A stretch of 64,000 bases of DNA. Origin: Lunularia cruciata. Taxonomy: Eukaryota; Streptophyta; Marchantiopsida; Lunulariales; Lunulariaceae. The notes beneath the pieces are model-generated. The model ran no database searches, had not been told where the DNA came from, and saw only the letters and a program-made list of their open reading frames with translations. Made by a program: the position numbers and the translations under genes. The stretch is from NCBI GenBank assembly GCA_948567375.1, contig OX419758.1:44521001-44585000 (forward strand), given 5' to 3'. Below are positions 20,976 to 33,756 of this stretch, one piece after another. Each line of letters starts with the position of its first letter. Position 1 is the first letter of the stretch.

Positions 20976-22160
20976 TAAGGTCCAAACCAATGCTTTGATA
21001 ATTTCCTCATAGCACTATGTTGGTTATCTAGACTACTTTTGTAGACTAGCACCCAATCTCCTTCTTGAATATCTCTTGGCCTCAAATGGTGGCGTTTGTC
21101 AAATTTGTCCTTATTCCCAAGCCATGCTTTAGTAAGCCTCTCAATTGCTAGCTCAACATCCTCTAGCCTTTTCTCCATTTGATGAATCCTAAGTGCTAGA
21201 AGCTCCTCCCTAGATATGTGATCTTCCCAAGGACGGACACTCCAAGTGGGTATTTGCTCCTCAATTGGCATAATTTGGTTGCTGCCCATGCATCAACTCC
21301 GCTAGCATGTAATTGGTTACAAAACTATGAATGGTGCAATCTGCCCAAAATCAAATGGTAAGTGTCTTGGCTACTCATTCACTCTCCCTTGGCATGTTTT
21401 CACAATTGCTTTCACAATAGGCAGATGGCCTCACTCACTCTTGGCATTTCCCTCTGGGTTGTAAATTGTTGTAAGAGATAGTTTGACTCCACACCTCTCA
21501 AAGAAAGCCTTGGCTTCTTTGGTAATTAGCTCTCCTTGATCCATTGTAAATTTTCCTACATACCCATAATTACAAACCACATCCTCCAACAGAAATCTGC
21601 AAGCTCCCTTGCTGGTTTTGGTCCTCAAGGCTCGTCCTTCCACCTAGTTAGTCAAATCTTCTTGTGCCAAAACCAAATACCACATCTGCCATATCCCAAC
21701 AGGCAAAGTAACCAGATCCACATCCCACTTGAAATGAATTGCAAGCAAGTAGGTAGGATGCAACCCATCTCTATGTCAAATATCTGATTATGTTTGGCAG
21801 ATTTTACACGTCTCCACAAACTGAACTACATCTCTATACATATTATGCCACCAATACCTCTCCTTCAGTTTAGAAAAGGTAGCATAAATACCCCTCTGTC
21901 TAGCCCACAAGCTCTCATGAAATTCTTTGATTAGAAGCTTCTTGGTCTCCTCCTTGTACACAACCTGTTGTGGAGGCTCACCACTCTGTTTGGTTTTCTT
22001 CCACAAATAACCTCCTTCCAAAAGAAAGTTACATGCTTTTTGCCTCCGTTGTTTGTACCAAGCGTCATTCCATTCTGGTTGCTTGGTCAAGGAGGTAAGA
22101 TAACGTCCAATATCCAGCCATTCTCCTTCATAGAGCTCCTCCATGAAGAACTTTGGATGC
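20976..22160 (-). pseudogene. Integrase of a further gypsy element (D), decayed
   Basis: In coding direction: a pre-integrase region, zinc-binding domain ending CKICQT (21788-22144), core with FTMDQGELITKEAKAFF and YNPEGNAKSE (21431-21643; second Asp and Glu kept), and C-terminal part with DWVLVYKSS and HWFGPYVF (20976-21289), the GPY/F module. The first catalytic Asp region is lost. It differs from the family C integrase at 17813. On the right it joins C-family Gag at about 22161, so a deletion or recombination has brought the two together. Confidence 0.75.
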
Positions 22161-22661
22161 TCATACTCTCCTACTCTCCATTGGCGGACCCTCTAGATGT
22201 TGAAACAACCTCTTCCATGCCATGAAGGGTGTGAACAAATTCGGGTTCCGCATCTGCTGTAGATCACACCAACTATCAAACTCCTGGATGAAATCATCCA
22301 ACTCAATGGTACCCACTATACAAGAGTAATGTCTAGGGCCTTTGGAGGCCCCATAAATCTCATCCATGTCCTACAAAAATGGTGCAGACACACCAAGTGC
22401 ACTCTCAATTGAATCCGCTCTTATGTCGAACTCCAATTCAGAGTCAATCTCCTCCCTCACTAGGACCTGAGATACACGCTGATACCGAGTGCCACTCCAA
22501 GTAAACCCACTGCGTACTACAGGGCTATCTCCTCTGGAATCTCCAAAGAACTCTGTTGTGACAAAGTAACCACAACAGCAAACCCAAACCACCAACTGCA
22601 ACCGCAAGTCGCAACCGCAATTGCCCCACCAAGTGCCAACACCACCACATGCCAACACCAA
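22161..22661 (-). pseudogene. Family C Gag N-terminal part
   Basis: Frames 22371-22661 (TEFFGDSRGDSP, VREEIDSELEFD) and 22161-22367 (FIQEFDSWCDLQQMRNP, MAWKRLFQHLEG), separated by one stop. The same sequence occurs at 29900-30230 (minus) and 58900-59260 (plus). The Asp/Trp/Phe pattern fits a retrotransposon gag domain. It is cut at its 3' side where the D integrase starts. Confidence 0.7.
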
Positions 22662-22970
22662 CTAAGCACCACCCACTAATGTAACTCTAACCAAGATAAC
22701 TACACTAGGGGAAAGGGCAACCTGTAACCTGCCATCATAACACACACTCTCACGGTCTACAGGTCATCACTTCCTGCCTCACCGGAGAGAAACAAAGGTA
22801 GTCTAATTGTCATCACTCCAGCCTCACCACCAAGAGCACACCAGAGCACCAATGCTCAAAAGTTAGGGCACCTCACACAAACATGACGCACAAACAAGAA
22901 GCAGAGAATGGAAGGGATCCAATCACAAGAAATCTAAACAAAAACCCTCCATCTCATAACACAACATAGG

Positions 22971-22986
22971 ACTGACTCTGCCACCA
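22971..22986 (-). other. Family C primer binding site (initiator tRNA-Met-like)
   Basis: Minus strand TGGTGGCAGAGTCAGT, just inside the LTR. It resembles the TGGTATCAGAGC primer site of many plant elements with two or three changes. A decayed copy lies near 30600. Confidence 0.5.
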
Positions 22987-22988
22987 TT

Positions 22989-24419
22989 TGGCATTTGACA
23001 TAAGAGAAGTTTGTATCTAAGTCCTAAGCTACCAGGATCACCAAGAATAGGATCAAACTGTCTCTCCAAGCCAAAGCTACATGTGTATAGATAACAATGG
23101 CACAGTCACTATGACAACAAGTGAGGGTGGACCACTTGGCTAGGGCACCAGTCTAGGAACAAGAGATCTAAGGGTCAAACCCTATTGCGCACAATCTAGC
23201 AGGAAAGGCAGATTTTGCCAACCAATGACCAAGATCTACTCTAAACTAGCTAGCCTCACGCCAGCAAGCTGGCTTACTGGCCTTTCTAGGCCTTTGAAGC
23301 CTCTCATAGCCCATAGCCCTATGCCTCAAAATGCCAAAATTCAGCCACATGAGGCCTTTCTTCTTGCCACTTTGAACCTCTTCCAAACCCTTCTAGACCT
23401 TCGTAGCCTCTCATAGCCCACAACCCTCTGCCTCAAAGCCTTGAAACGCCAAAATTCAGCCAAATGAGGCCTTTCTTCTTGCCATTTCAAACCTCTTCCA
23501 AACTAGAAAAAATCCTCCAAATCTGGCCAAAATCTAATGTAAATCCCAACCAAAATCTGATTTAAAATCTGACATAAACCCTAAAGTTGGCGGTCTGCCA
23601 AATCCCCCGCTAATTTTCCACTCGAGCCAAATTGACAACACGGGTTTCTCCAAATCACAAATTCATGGGAATAGCTTCACAACTCCACCTTCAATTTGAT
23701 TTTCTGAGCCCAACTCGTAGCAAATTGGTCCTACCTTCACTTCTTGAGCTCAAATCACAACCATTGCTCAAAATTTGCTCCTTCTTTGCTCAAATTTTGG
23801 CTAGCGCTTCCGCACAATGTCTGCCTAACTACCAAATCTGCATCAATCAAATGAGCTTCTGCACACTAGGGAAACACTGAACTTGAATTGAGCTACCAAC
23901 AATCTCCCGAGCTTGGAGATACCACCAACACTCAAAGTTCTTGCACCCTATTTCCCCCTGACTTCACTTTTCTAATGTAATTAGATTTCTTACCACTCTC
24001 AACTCAATTCAACTCAGATCAGTACTTGATCTGTCACTCTATAAATTGCCAACAATTGGGCATTGATTACAATCAAGCCACACCCAGTCAAGCATAGAGA
24101 ATCCAAGTGACGCTTGCCAGCCTCTGTCCACCATAGCCAAGAACTCGAAGGCTCAACATTAGAGAAGTGAGCTCTCTGGAGCTCACTTCGAAACTATACC
24201 CCCTAGACTCGAGCTAGCTCTGAAACCCTAACGGTCCCGCTGATGGCACACTCAATGGTGCGAATGGTGCAAAGTGACGGTGGGCCCCACCGTGAAGTCA
24301 GTACCCCAAACACAAAATTTGACCATCGAAAAGCAGTCTTTGAGGAATTGTTGAAATAACTCTAACTACTATCACTAGAACTCCAGTGTCCAAGCAATCT
24401 AGATGCGACACTACAAATG
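22989..24419 (-). repeat. Family C LTR (5' LTR of the Gag fragment)
   Basis: Parallel by eye to 19172-19735 and 56826-58440. The first 120 or so bases (coding direction) are missing. It holds an internal tandem duplication of about 107 bp (roughly 23286-23505, around 'gcctctcatagccca'). It is followed by the primer site, then the leader and Gag. The exact inner end (22989) is an estimate. Confidence 0.7.
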
Positions 24420-25032
24420 ACATGACACTATTCTTCAAATTATAGCATGTCAGCTCCTTTCTCCAACCATAATCCTCTCTTGTCAAATACCCTCTCCAAA
24501 CTCTTTAGATGGTCAAAAAACTCCACACTTTTTCTTGGAATCCAAATCTCTTGCAATTTTGTCATTTACCCTCTTCACTTTTTAACAAGTGGACCACACA
24601 ACTCCATCTTGAGGCTCATGAGAAAAATTGAGTCATTCTCCAACTACAAGAGCACATAGATTGTCAAGTCATACTTGCTTCTAAGTAAGCACCAGAAAGA
24701 CAATAGGATTTGGGTTGTCCATCATCAACTCTATCAACACCGCCCCAAAACATGCGACCATCCAATCCCGTAAGCCATTGTAGAGTAGAATCTGAAGCTT
24801 GATGAGAAAAGGATTCAAGAGTGGCAGATTGGGACCATGGGACATCTCCTTATCAATTGCTTTCTATGACACTCGGCCTCCATGTTCTACTACAATGTGA
24901 ACCTCTTGCTTGACACTCTTCCTACTAAAACACACCTTCTACCCAACTCTCTACCATTTATATACATAAGAACCCTCAAAGAAGATAAGACTGTAATCCA
25001 TGAGGCCAATTGTATACATGTATGTAGATTGT
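24420..25032. other. Unassigned stretch
   Basis: No recognisable protein motif. Probably decayed internal sequence of one of the retroelements, since it lies between a C-family LTR and a B-family solo LTR. Confidence 0.35.
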
Positions 25033-28000
25033 TGTGACAACCCAGCAAATATCACTTTTGCGGTAATTAGGTAAGTAAAGTTTGTTCCCGTAGAGATATT
25101 GGTCAGAAATTTCCAAAAACAAAGTCAAATAGTAACAATCTTCAGTTCTTCTTGGTTGCATCTTTAATTTCTCAAGTAGAAACCACACCCAGAAGAGAAT
25201 AACAAGCAATGATTTGTAGTCTTGTCACAAATTAACACTTCTTAATCACAACTCTATCAAATCTTCCCAAACAATCTTGATTGTGATGATTCAGGCGCTC
25301 CCAAAAATGGCACTTCATTGCAAAATGACTTTGCCTCAGAATTGTGTTCTACCCCTCCACTAAAGGCACAACTTCCTCGATCAAAATTGCTTCATATCAA
25401 CTTTTAGCTGCACTCACAAATGCAGAATACTACCAACACTACAATTCCTCTCAGATCTATCAAGGCATTGCTTTGATTGCACTTCACTCAGGATCAAACA
25501 CATGGAATGAAGATTAAGGCTGCGGAATCCAACAAACACACTGATTTGCACAAAGTGCAATTTGTGGTACCCACATTTTTCATTTTGGACGAGTTTTAAA
25601 GAAGAAGTGCATTGTTGAAACCAAATTGAAACCAAATGGAGAAGAAATGAATGGAAACTTGTGTTTTGATCAAGCCTAAGGAAGTAAACTTTGTATTGGA
25701 GGAAGAAGGACTCAGATTGGATCAGACCCAAAGAAGCTTACTTCATTTTAGAGGAGAAAAAAACTCGGATCAAATGCTAGAGGAGGGCAGACCCAAAGGA
25801 GGAAGAGAAGTTGTAGGTCAAGATTCTTGCGGAGACTATATCTCAGTGATGACAAATCCAAATCAAGCGTGCTATATCTTGTTGGAAACGTCTTGTTCAA
25901 GACTTTTTACTGCCACCAAAATCGTAAAGTTTGGAGGTCTATAAAAGAAGTTACAAGCATTTGAAGTTTTGGGAGTAGATGTACAATGGAAATTTGGTGT
26001 CTTCGGGTCAATGCGACTTTGGACTTCGGACTTCGGACTTACATGACTTCGGGTCTAAAGACTTTGCCTCAAGACAAATATGATTCAACCCTAGGTAGTT
26101 GGACCTCGGAGTGCAATGAAAGTGACTTTGGGAGTTTTGCCAAAGGGATCAAAGAAAGTTAGAGTAGGGAAAGAAGATAGTTAGGATACACATGACTTCA
26201 ATTTCAGTTCTAATTGAAAATAGAAGAGAATTAGAAGAGAAATAGTAGTAGTGAATTTACCCGAAGTGCAAGATCAGACTGTAAGTGTCTTCGGGTCAGT
26301 CACATGAATGATTAAGAGAAAGTGGGTTGCAAATTGAAGGTGTAGATAGTGTACCCATGCTTTCAATTACAATTCTTGATGAGTATATAGTAAAATTAGC
26401 AAAAGAATTGATAGTAGTTAGACCCAAAATAAGAGAGATAGGATTGTAGGTGTCTTTGGATTTGACATTTGACATTTTAGAGAAGAGTGGGTTGGGAGAT
26501 AGAGATCTAGAAAGATTACTTGTGATAGGAATTGTAGATTAGAGTGGAGAATTAGTAGAATTGATAGAAGAGTTAGGAGTTATGAGACCCAAAGATAGAG
26601 AAGTAGTAAGTGAGGTTACTTTGGGTTTGGGTTTGAAAGCCGATGATGAAGTAGACATCGGATTGGATTAGAAATAGATTTGAAGAGGCAGATATGAAGA
26701 GATGCATTGTCATTTCGGATCTGCAGGTTAGAAGAGTTGTTGTGGAACGGTATTTTTGTTAGAATTGTCATTTGCTTTAGTATTTAAGGGGAGCATTTGC
26801 AGTCTATGTTGTCTAGCGCTCATTATTTTTGAGAATAGATAAAGCAAAGTGTTGTGAAGCAGTGCTCGTCGCTTGAGCTTGATTCCGAGTATCAGCTTTG
26901 CAATTGTGTTTGTGAGTGTGGAAAAATTTGAAGTGCAAGTCAATGTGCCTGGTGCATTTCGGATTCCGCAGCCTTGATCTTCATTTTGTGTGTTTGATCC
27001 TAAGTGAAGTGCAATTGAAGCAATGTCTTGACAGATCTGAGAGGAATGGTAGTGTTGGTAGTATTCTGCATTTGTGAGTGCAGTGCAAAGTTGATGTGAA
27101 GCAATTTAGATCGAGGAAGTTGTGCCTTCATTGGAGGGGTGGAACAAAATTCTGAGGCGAAGTCTTTTTGTAGTGAAGTGTCGTTTTTGGGAGAGCCTGA
27201 ATCATCACAATCAAGATTGTTTGGAAAGAGTTGAAGGTGTTGTGATTAAGAAGTGTTACTTCATGATGAGACTACAAATCAATGCTTGTTACTCTCTTCT
27301 CAATGTGGTTTCTACTTGAGAGATTAAAGACGCAACCAAGAAGAACTATAGTGTTACTGTTTGACTTCATATTTGACCAATTTTGACTTGTATCTCTACG
27401 GGAACAAACTTTACTTACCCGATAACCGCAAAAGTGATATTTGTTGGGTTGTCACACACTTCAAAATTCTCCACACACTCACAAACACAAACACAAAATT
27501 GATACTCAAAATTAAGCTCAAACGACGAGCACAACTTCACAGCACTTCACTTTATCTATTCTCAAAAATAATGAGCACTGAATAACATTTTCTTGTGAAT
27601 GCCACTCTTAAATAGTCAAGCAAATGAGAGTTCTAACAACTATACCGTTTCCTAACAACTCTTCTAACCTGCAGATCCAAAATGACAATGCACTTCTTCA
27701 TATCTCAATCTGTTACTAATCCGATCCAATGTCTACTTCTTCCTCGGCTTTCAATCCCAAAGTAACTTCACTCACTACTACTCTATCCTCGGGTTTCACA
27801 ACTCCTATTTTCTCTACCAATTCTACTAATTCTCCACTCTGATCTACAATTACTCTAGTGGGTAATCCTTCTAAATCTCTATCTCTTGACCCACTCTGCT
27901 CTAAAGTGTCAATGTCAAATCCAAAGACACATACACTCCTATCTCTCTTACGTTGGGTCTAACTACTATCAATTCCTCTACTAATTCTACTATGTCCTCA

Positions 28001-28827
28001 TCAAAAATTGTAATTGAAAGCATGGATACACTATCTATGCTTTTAATTTACAATCCACTTTCCCCTAATCACTCATGTAACTGACCCAGATACACTTACT
28101 ATCTAATCCTGCACGTTTTGTTCATTCACTACTGCTATTTCTCTTCTAATTCTATCATATTTTCAATCAAAATTGAAATTGAAGTCATGTGTATCCTAAA
28201 TATTTTCTTTCAGTATTCTAACTTCCTCTAATACCTCTGGCAAGATTCCCAAAGTCACTTTCATTGCACTTTGAGGTCCAACTACCTCGGATTGAATCAT
28301 ATTTGTCTTGAGACAAAGTCTTTAGACCCAAAGTCATGTAAACTCAAAGTCTGAAGTCTGAAGTCTAAAGTCCGAAGAACCTCAACCCAAAGACACTAAA
28401 CTACTCTATACAACTACTCTTAAAACTTTAAATGCTTACAACTTTTGCTAGAGACCTCCAAACTCTGCAATTTTGGTGGCAGTGCAACGCCCTGAACAAG
28501 ACGTTTCCAACGAGATATAGCATGCATGATTTGGACATGTTGTTATTGAGATACAGCCTCGCAAGAATCCTAACCTACAACTTCCAGTCCTCCTTTTGGT
28601 ATGCCCTCCTTCAGCATCTAATCCGATTTTTTCCTCCTCTGACACAAAGTAAGCTTCTTTGGGTTTGATCCAATCCAAGTCTTTCTTCCTCCAACATGAA
28701 GTATACTTCTTTGGGTTGAATCAAAATACAAACTTCTCATTGTTTATTCTTCATTTGGGTTCAAGTCGGTTTAAGTAATGCATTTCTTCTTTAAAACTTG
28801 TCCAAAATGAAAAATGTGGGTACCACA
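25033..28827 (-). repeat. Family B solo LTR (about 1.9 kb) split by a second solo LTR
   Basis: Two parts, 25033-25562 and 27457-28827, together about 1,901 bp, with LTR ends matching 13233 and 16855. Flanks attgt (25028-25032) and attgc (28828-28832) are an imperfect 5-bp target duplication. It lacks most of the U3 reading frame of the long LTRs. The host is C-family sequence. Confidence 0.85.
25563..27456 (+). repeat. Family B solo LTR inserted in the opposite orientation
   Basis: 1,894 bp from TGTGGTACCC to GGGTTGTCACA. It interrupts the previous LTR: sequence resumes at 27457 where 25562 left off, apart from some extra bases on the left side. The C-terminal portion of the U3 reading frame survives with stops (about 26370-26670, ending near 'gacatcggattgg'). 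It contains TATAAAAG at about 25940 and TATTTAAG at 26781. Confidence 0.87.
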
Positions 28828-30230
28828 ATTGCTCACATGGCAATAGCTCAACTGTGGAATCCATCATACAACCTACTTTGTCTTTACAAAGATAAACCAC
28901 ATCAGTTTACTTTTTCAAGGGCTACGCAAATGAGAACACAAAACCGTAAGTTTGAGTAAAGGTCAAAGCATTGGTCACTAGTATGACCAAATCTATGGCA
29001 ATGGTCACATTGTCTCTATGTTGGCTATAATGCACTAGAGGTATCATGTCCCTTGCCTTGAGTGCACTCTGTCCTGTGGTGAGGTCCGCCATAAGTCTAA
29101 CAAGCAACAACATTATCATTGGCTACTAACCTAAAAATGAAGGTAAGGGCCTAGTTACTCTAAGCCCTCCACTCGCTCCATAGGATTTGGGTTGTCCACA
29201 CTATCTTCAAAAGCCAACATGATATGATGCACTCTACATTGCACTCTAGAAAAAGTAACAACTATGGATGAGGTCTCCCTACCATATCTGGATGTCACCA
29301 CTCTTTCCTCTACCATGTTAGGCTCAATGTGCTTGGCCAAACCAAAGACCACAACAAAAGTAGGTGAAATAGCCTATAACAATGTAGCATCATGTACTCT
29401 ATGTTACATATATGTACAACTTCCTATCTAGGATCCTATTCCAAATTTAGACTGCTTGGTGAATAACTCTTTAGGTGAAATTGAGAAACCATCTCATGCA
29501 AGTGTATGCCTTGCATAAGCTCTCTCTAACCTTCCGCTTGAACTCTTGCAAGTTCCTTAGCTTGTTAGTATGCACTCTTTGGTAGTTTTGCCTCAAGCAC
29601 TAAAAGAACTCCACCATGGGGTTAAATTCTGATATTGCACCATCTCCTATAGTAGTACTCCCACTTGTAGTAGCACCATCTCCAACAAGTGCACCTCCAC
29701 TAAATCCACCAACGCTTCTAGAGCTAGAATTGATGGTTATTGCCAATCTACCCCTAGCAACCAAGCCTAAAATGATAGAGATGTAGGGTAGAGACCAATA
29801 CTGTCTCCATAGCTTGACCTTTTCCAAGTGAGCTCTCTTGAACTCATGATAGTCATCTATTGGTGGACCTTCTAAGTGCTAAAACAACTCTATGTCATGA
29901 AGGATGTGAACAAAGTTAGGTTCTGCATCTATTGTGGATCACACCAACTATTGAACTCTTGGATAAATTAATCCGACTCAATGGATCCAAAGTAGCACAT
30001 AGGGCCTTTGGAGGCCCTATAAATCGATCCATGTTCCACAACAATGGTATAGACACACTCAATGCAATTGAATCAACTTTTGTATCAAACTCCAAATCAA
30101 AGTCAATCTCTTCCCTCATTGGGACTTGAGATACAAGCTGATATCAAGTGCCACTTCATATAAAGCCACTATGTACTATAGTAATATCTCCTCTAGAATC
30201 CCCAAAGAACTCCATGGTAATAATGTAACT
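28828..30230 (-). pseudogene. Family C Gag, heavily decayed
   Basis: Minus-strand pieces match the other C copies: N-terminal VREEIDxxLEFD region (29916-30119), middle HLEKVKLWRQYWSLPYIS with a Gly/Thr/Ser-rich stretch (29600-29827), and a zinc-knuckle remnant near 29040-29110 with spacing CX2CX3HX4C in which the second Cys is changed to Tyr. Numerous stops. The left end is cut by the B solo LTR. Confidence 0.7.
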
Positions 30231-30611
30231 CAACCAAAACCATAACCACCACAAGTACCTATGATCACCAAGTGCCACCATCAACTGAACACCACTCACT
30301 AATGTAAATTTAATTCAACAAATACACTAAGGAAAGGGATGACTTGTAACTTGCCATCACAACATGCACTCTCATGGTCTGCAAGTCATCACTTCTTGCC
30401 TCACCAGAGAAAAACATAAGTAATCTGACTGGTCACCTCTCAAGCCTTGCTATCAAGAGCACACCAAAGCACCAATGCTCTAAAGTCAAAAGACCTCACA
30501 CAAACATGGTGTACAAACATAAAGCAAAGAATGGAGGGAGACTGATCACAAGAAGTCTGAATAAAAACTTCTATCTCATAAATCAACACTTTGTGGACTT
30601 TGCCACTATTT

Positions 30612-31865
30612 TGCACTTCATATAATAGGAGTGTCGACTTACTCCTAACCTACCAAGATCACCAAGGATGGGATCAAATTACCTCTCCTAGCCAAAGCTA
30701 CATGTGTATAAATATCAATCAACTAGTTACTAGGACAAAAAATGAAGGTGGACCAATTAGCTAGAGAACCAATCTAAGAACCAAAGATCTAGAGTCCAAA
30801 TTTATTGCACATAATCTAGAAAGATAGAGAGATTTTGCCAAATGGTGACCAAAAACTCATCTCAACTAGCTAGTCTCATGCAAACAAGATGACTTGTTGG
30901 CCCTTCTAGGCCTTTGTAGCCTCTCTAGCCCACAATCCTATGCCTTAAAGCTCCTCTCCAAATGTGGCCAAGCTTTACCAACTTGAGCACTAGCTAGGGA
31001 AATTTGGGGCAACTCTTCCAACTTAGGCAGCCTTCACCAATCTAATGCACCTCCTCTATTGTTGGTTGACCGCCAAGTCCTCCACTAACTCTCAACTCAA
31101 GCCAAATTGAGAAGATGGGTTCCTAAATCCACCTTCAATTTTGCACTTTGAGCTCAATTTGCACCAAATCTATCTTAATTTCACCTCTTAGGCTCAAATT
31201 GAACACCCACTATCTCAAATTGACTCAATTCTCAAAAATTTGTCTATCACTTTTGCATACCATCTGCTCCACTACCAAATTTGCATCAACTCACATAGGA
31301 CTTCTGCACATGATCACTTTTAAGGAAATCTAGGACCGTGATCAAAGTACCAATGGCTTGGAAATACCACCAACACCCTCAATTTGTGTACCTAATTTCC
31401 CCTTGATTCTCATCTCTTTGATATAATAGGTTCATTCTCCCAATCAAAAGCATACTCAAATCAGATATATAATTGATCTTTCACTCAACAATCTACCAAC
31501 AATTGAGCCTTGTCTATAGTCAAGCCACACCTACTCTAGCTAAGACACTCCAAGTGATGCTTGCCAGCCTTTGTCCACCATAGCAAAGAACTCAAGCTCA
31601 ACATCATAGAAGTGAGCTCTCAAGAGTTGCACTTCAAAGTTATACCCCTTTGCTTGACCTACATCTCTAGCCCTAACAATGTTATTGACAACACATCTCA
31701 CAATGCAAGTGACGGTGGGTCCTACCATGTGATAAGTAGCCTTAACATAAAATTGGACTACCCATAAGTAGTCCATGAGTAACTACCAAAATACCTATGA
31801 CTACCAACACTACCACTTTAAATTTTGAGCAACCTAGCTTTTGCACTACAAATGTTGTGATAGAG
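30612..31865 (-). repeat. Family C LTR, truncated
   Basis: Parallels 22989-24419, including the 'caagccacacc' and 'ttgccagcc.ttgtccaccatag' blocks, and is followed in coding direction by a decayed primer site and Gag. The first 110 or so bases of the LTR are missing. Confidence 0.65.
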
Positions 31866-32360
31866 ATCAAAGTTCATATATAGAAGAGAGTTTTTGAAAA
31901 GAAGAGAAGGAGAAAACTAGTTGCAAAAGAGGAGAGTGATGGAAAGAGATCAAGAGAAGAAAGTTATGGAAAAAATAGAAAGAGATAGATTTCCAAAATG
32001 TTGCTTGCTTGTAGAGGATTTAAGTGATAGAGAGATTTAGAGAAAAGAAGAGTGCAATAGAGAAAAATTCAAGAACAAAGGAAGAAGGGATAGGTTTTGG
32101 AAGGATAGTAATAAATAGACCTAAGAAGAAAAGATTGAAGGTCTAAGTGACAAAGAGATAATTTTGGAGAAGAAGAGTATGACACACCAAGTTTGGGAAA
32201 AGAAGAGATTGAGGAGGAGAAACAAAAGGTTTAAGTGATACACAAAGAGTTTGGGAGAAGCAGAGTATGATAGAGAAATTTTGAGAAGAGGAAAAAATGA
32301 TTTTTGGAGTAGATAGTGACAAAGAGAGTTAGGAAAGATGAGAAGGAGATCTGTCTAGGC
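31866..32360. repeat. Purine-rich block with degenerate repeats
   Basis: About 500 bp dominated by A and G on the plus strand. A motif of the form aagtga(t/c)a.a.agag...gagaagaagagt recurs at about 32022, 32145, 32232 and 32324. No coding motif seen. Confidence 0.5.
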
Positions 32361-33756
32361 ATTGAAAAGGACATTCAAAAACTATATTCTAAAATCTTTG
32401 GCAATCAAAAATCAAAAACAAGTAATTGCAATGGTCAATTACCAAAGGGTTATTAAGGAGGATGAGATGGAGGATACCAAGGAAGGTCCTTTCCATGATA
32501 AAGCTTCATACTTTAAAGGATTGCATGGTGTTGGCTAGATAAGCACCAAATCAAACAATCAGAGAGCTAGATCAGAGACATTGATCTCAATGCCTTGGGT
32601 CTCAAAGTGGCAATTACCATATAGTATCCAAGCCCACGTATAATATTTTCAAGTCAATTCAATCTACAATATAGATAGGAACTTGTGTAGAATTTGAAAT
32701 TGTTGTCAGAACTATCATTGTTGTTTTGTCACCAGGGTATCTTGAGTGTCCTATGCACCCCCTTCTTGCAAAACCTTACATGCAATCTGTGCAAACTATG
32801 TGGCTTGCAGATTATGGGTGAATAGAGATTGGAAAATGGAAATTGTTCTAATCTTCCATGCATGATCCATTTTGCATGTTCAATCTTGCACAAAGTTTGC
32901 AAGTTCATGGGACAAGGATACATGTTCATGGAGAGAAGGTGGGAAGAGGCTCATGCTTAATGCACAAATGGGAGGCTTTTTCTTGGAAAGAAGGAGAGAA
33001 GAAGGAGGAAGAAAATACTCCATACTTTGGTGGAAGATTGGTTTTGTATGAGAGACCACACTATTAGGAAGTAGTTGGCATGGAAGTATGCATAAAGTGC
33101 ATTCATACCTTTTCCATATGATAATTAAAAGGAAACATATGATTCCATATGTTGCCTTTTTATTCCTTTCCATAGACCAAAGGTGGTTCATGAGAACATC
33201 ATTTTTGGATTGAAGACTAAGATGGCGAGATCTACCTTTGAGGATTACTATAGGGCAAAGATAATGCTACATGCTATTGAGCAAGAGTTGATTGTTATAC
33301 ATAGGCAACTTCACAATGTAGATGAGTGTTGCCTCAAGGTCACATATTGAGGACAATTCCTTACTCATTTTTCATGGAAAGAGGGTCTTTAGGTGAGGAT
33401 GAGGTGGTGTGATAGAGCCAAGGTGAGGAGGAGTAGATCTTCATCCATGATCTAAAGGAGCATGAGGTAGAAGGAGATGATGATCATGTAGAGGAAGGTG
33501 AGCAAGAGTTAGTGTAGAAAACATTATGTTATGCTTTTTGCATATCACATCACTTGTATTTTAGATATAATTTCATAATAAAAGAATATATCTTGTTTAG
33601 TGCTTATGTGTTACCATTAAATATATGTTCCAATATGGCTTAGGATATGGTTGGTGTGTTTTGACTATTCTCCATATATATGGGTTTGGCTACTTAAGTG
33701 ATTGGTTTAATATTGTAAAGGGTTTGTGCATATATTACCATCCAAATATTGCTACT
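32361..33756. other. Unassigned stretch
   Basis: Short frames only. A short hairpin with 15-bp arms (33127-33141 and 33146-33160, one mismatch, 4-nt loop) is present. The part around 33190-33530 on the plus strand has coding-like texture interrupted by stops and may be the tail of a decayed retroelement; I cannot name it. Confidence 0.35.

Noticed and set aside
25563-27456. Treating 25033-28827 as one complete element with inverted terminal repeats
   Set aside because: The middle is itself an LTR with both standard ends, and the outer parts join into a single LTR; no internal coding region exists.
33127-33160. Hairpin with 15-bp arms as a possible microRNA precursor or small transposon end
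   Set aside because: Arms are too short for a plant microRNA precursor and there are no flanking duplications.
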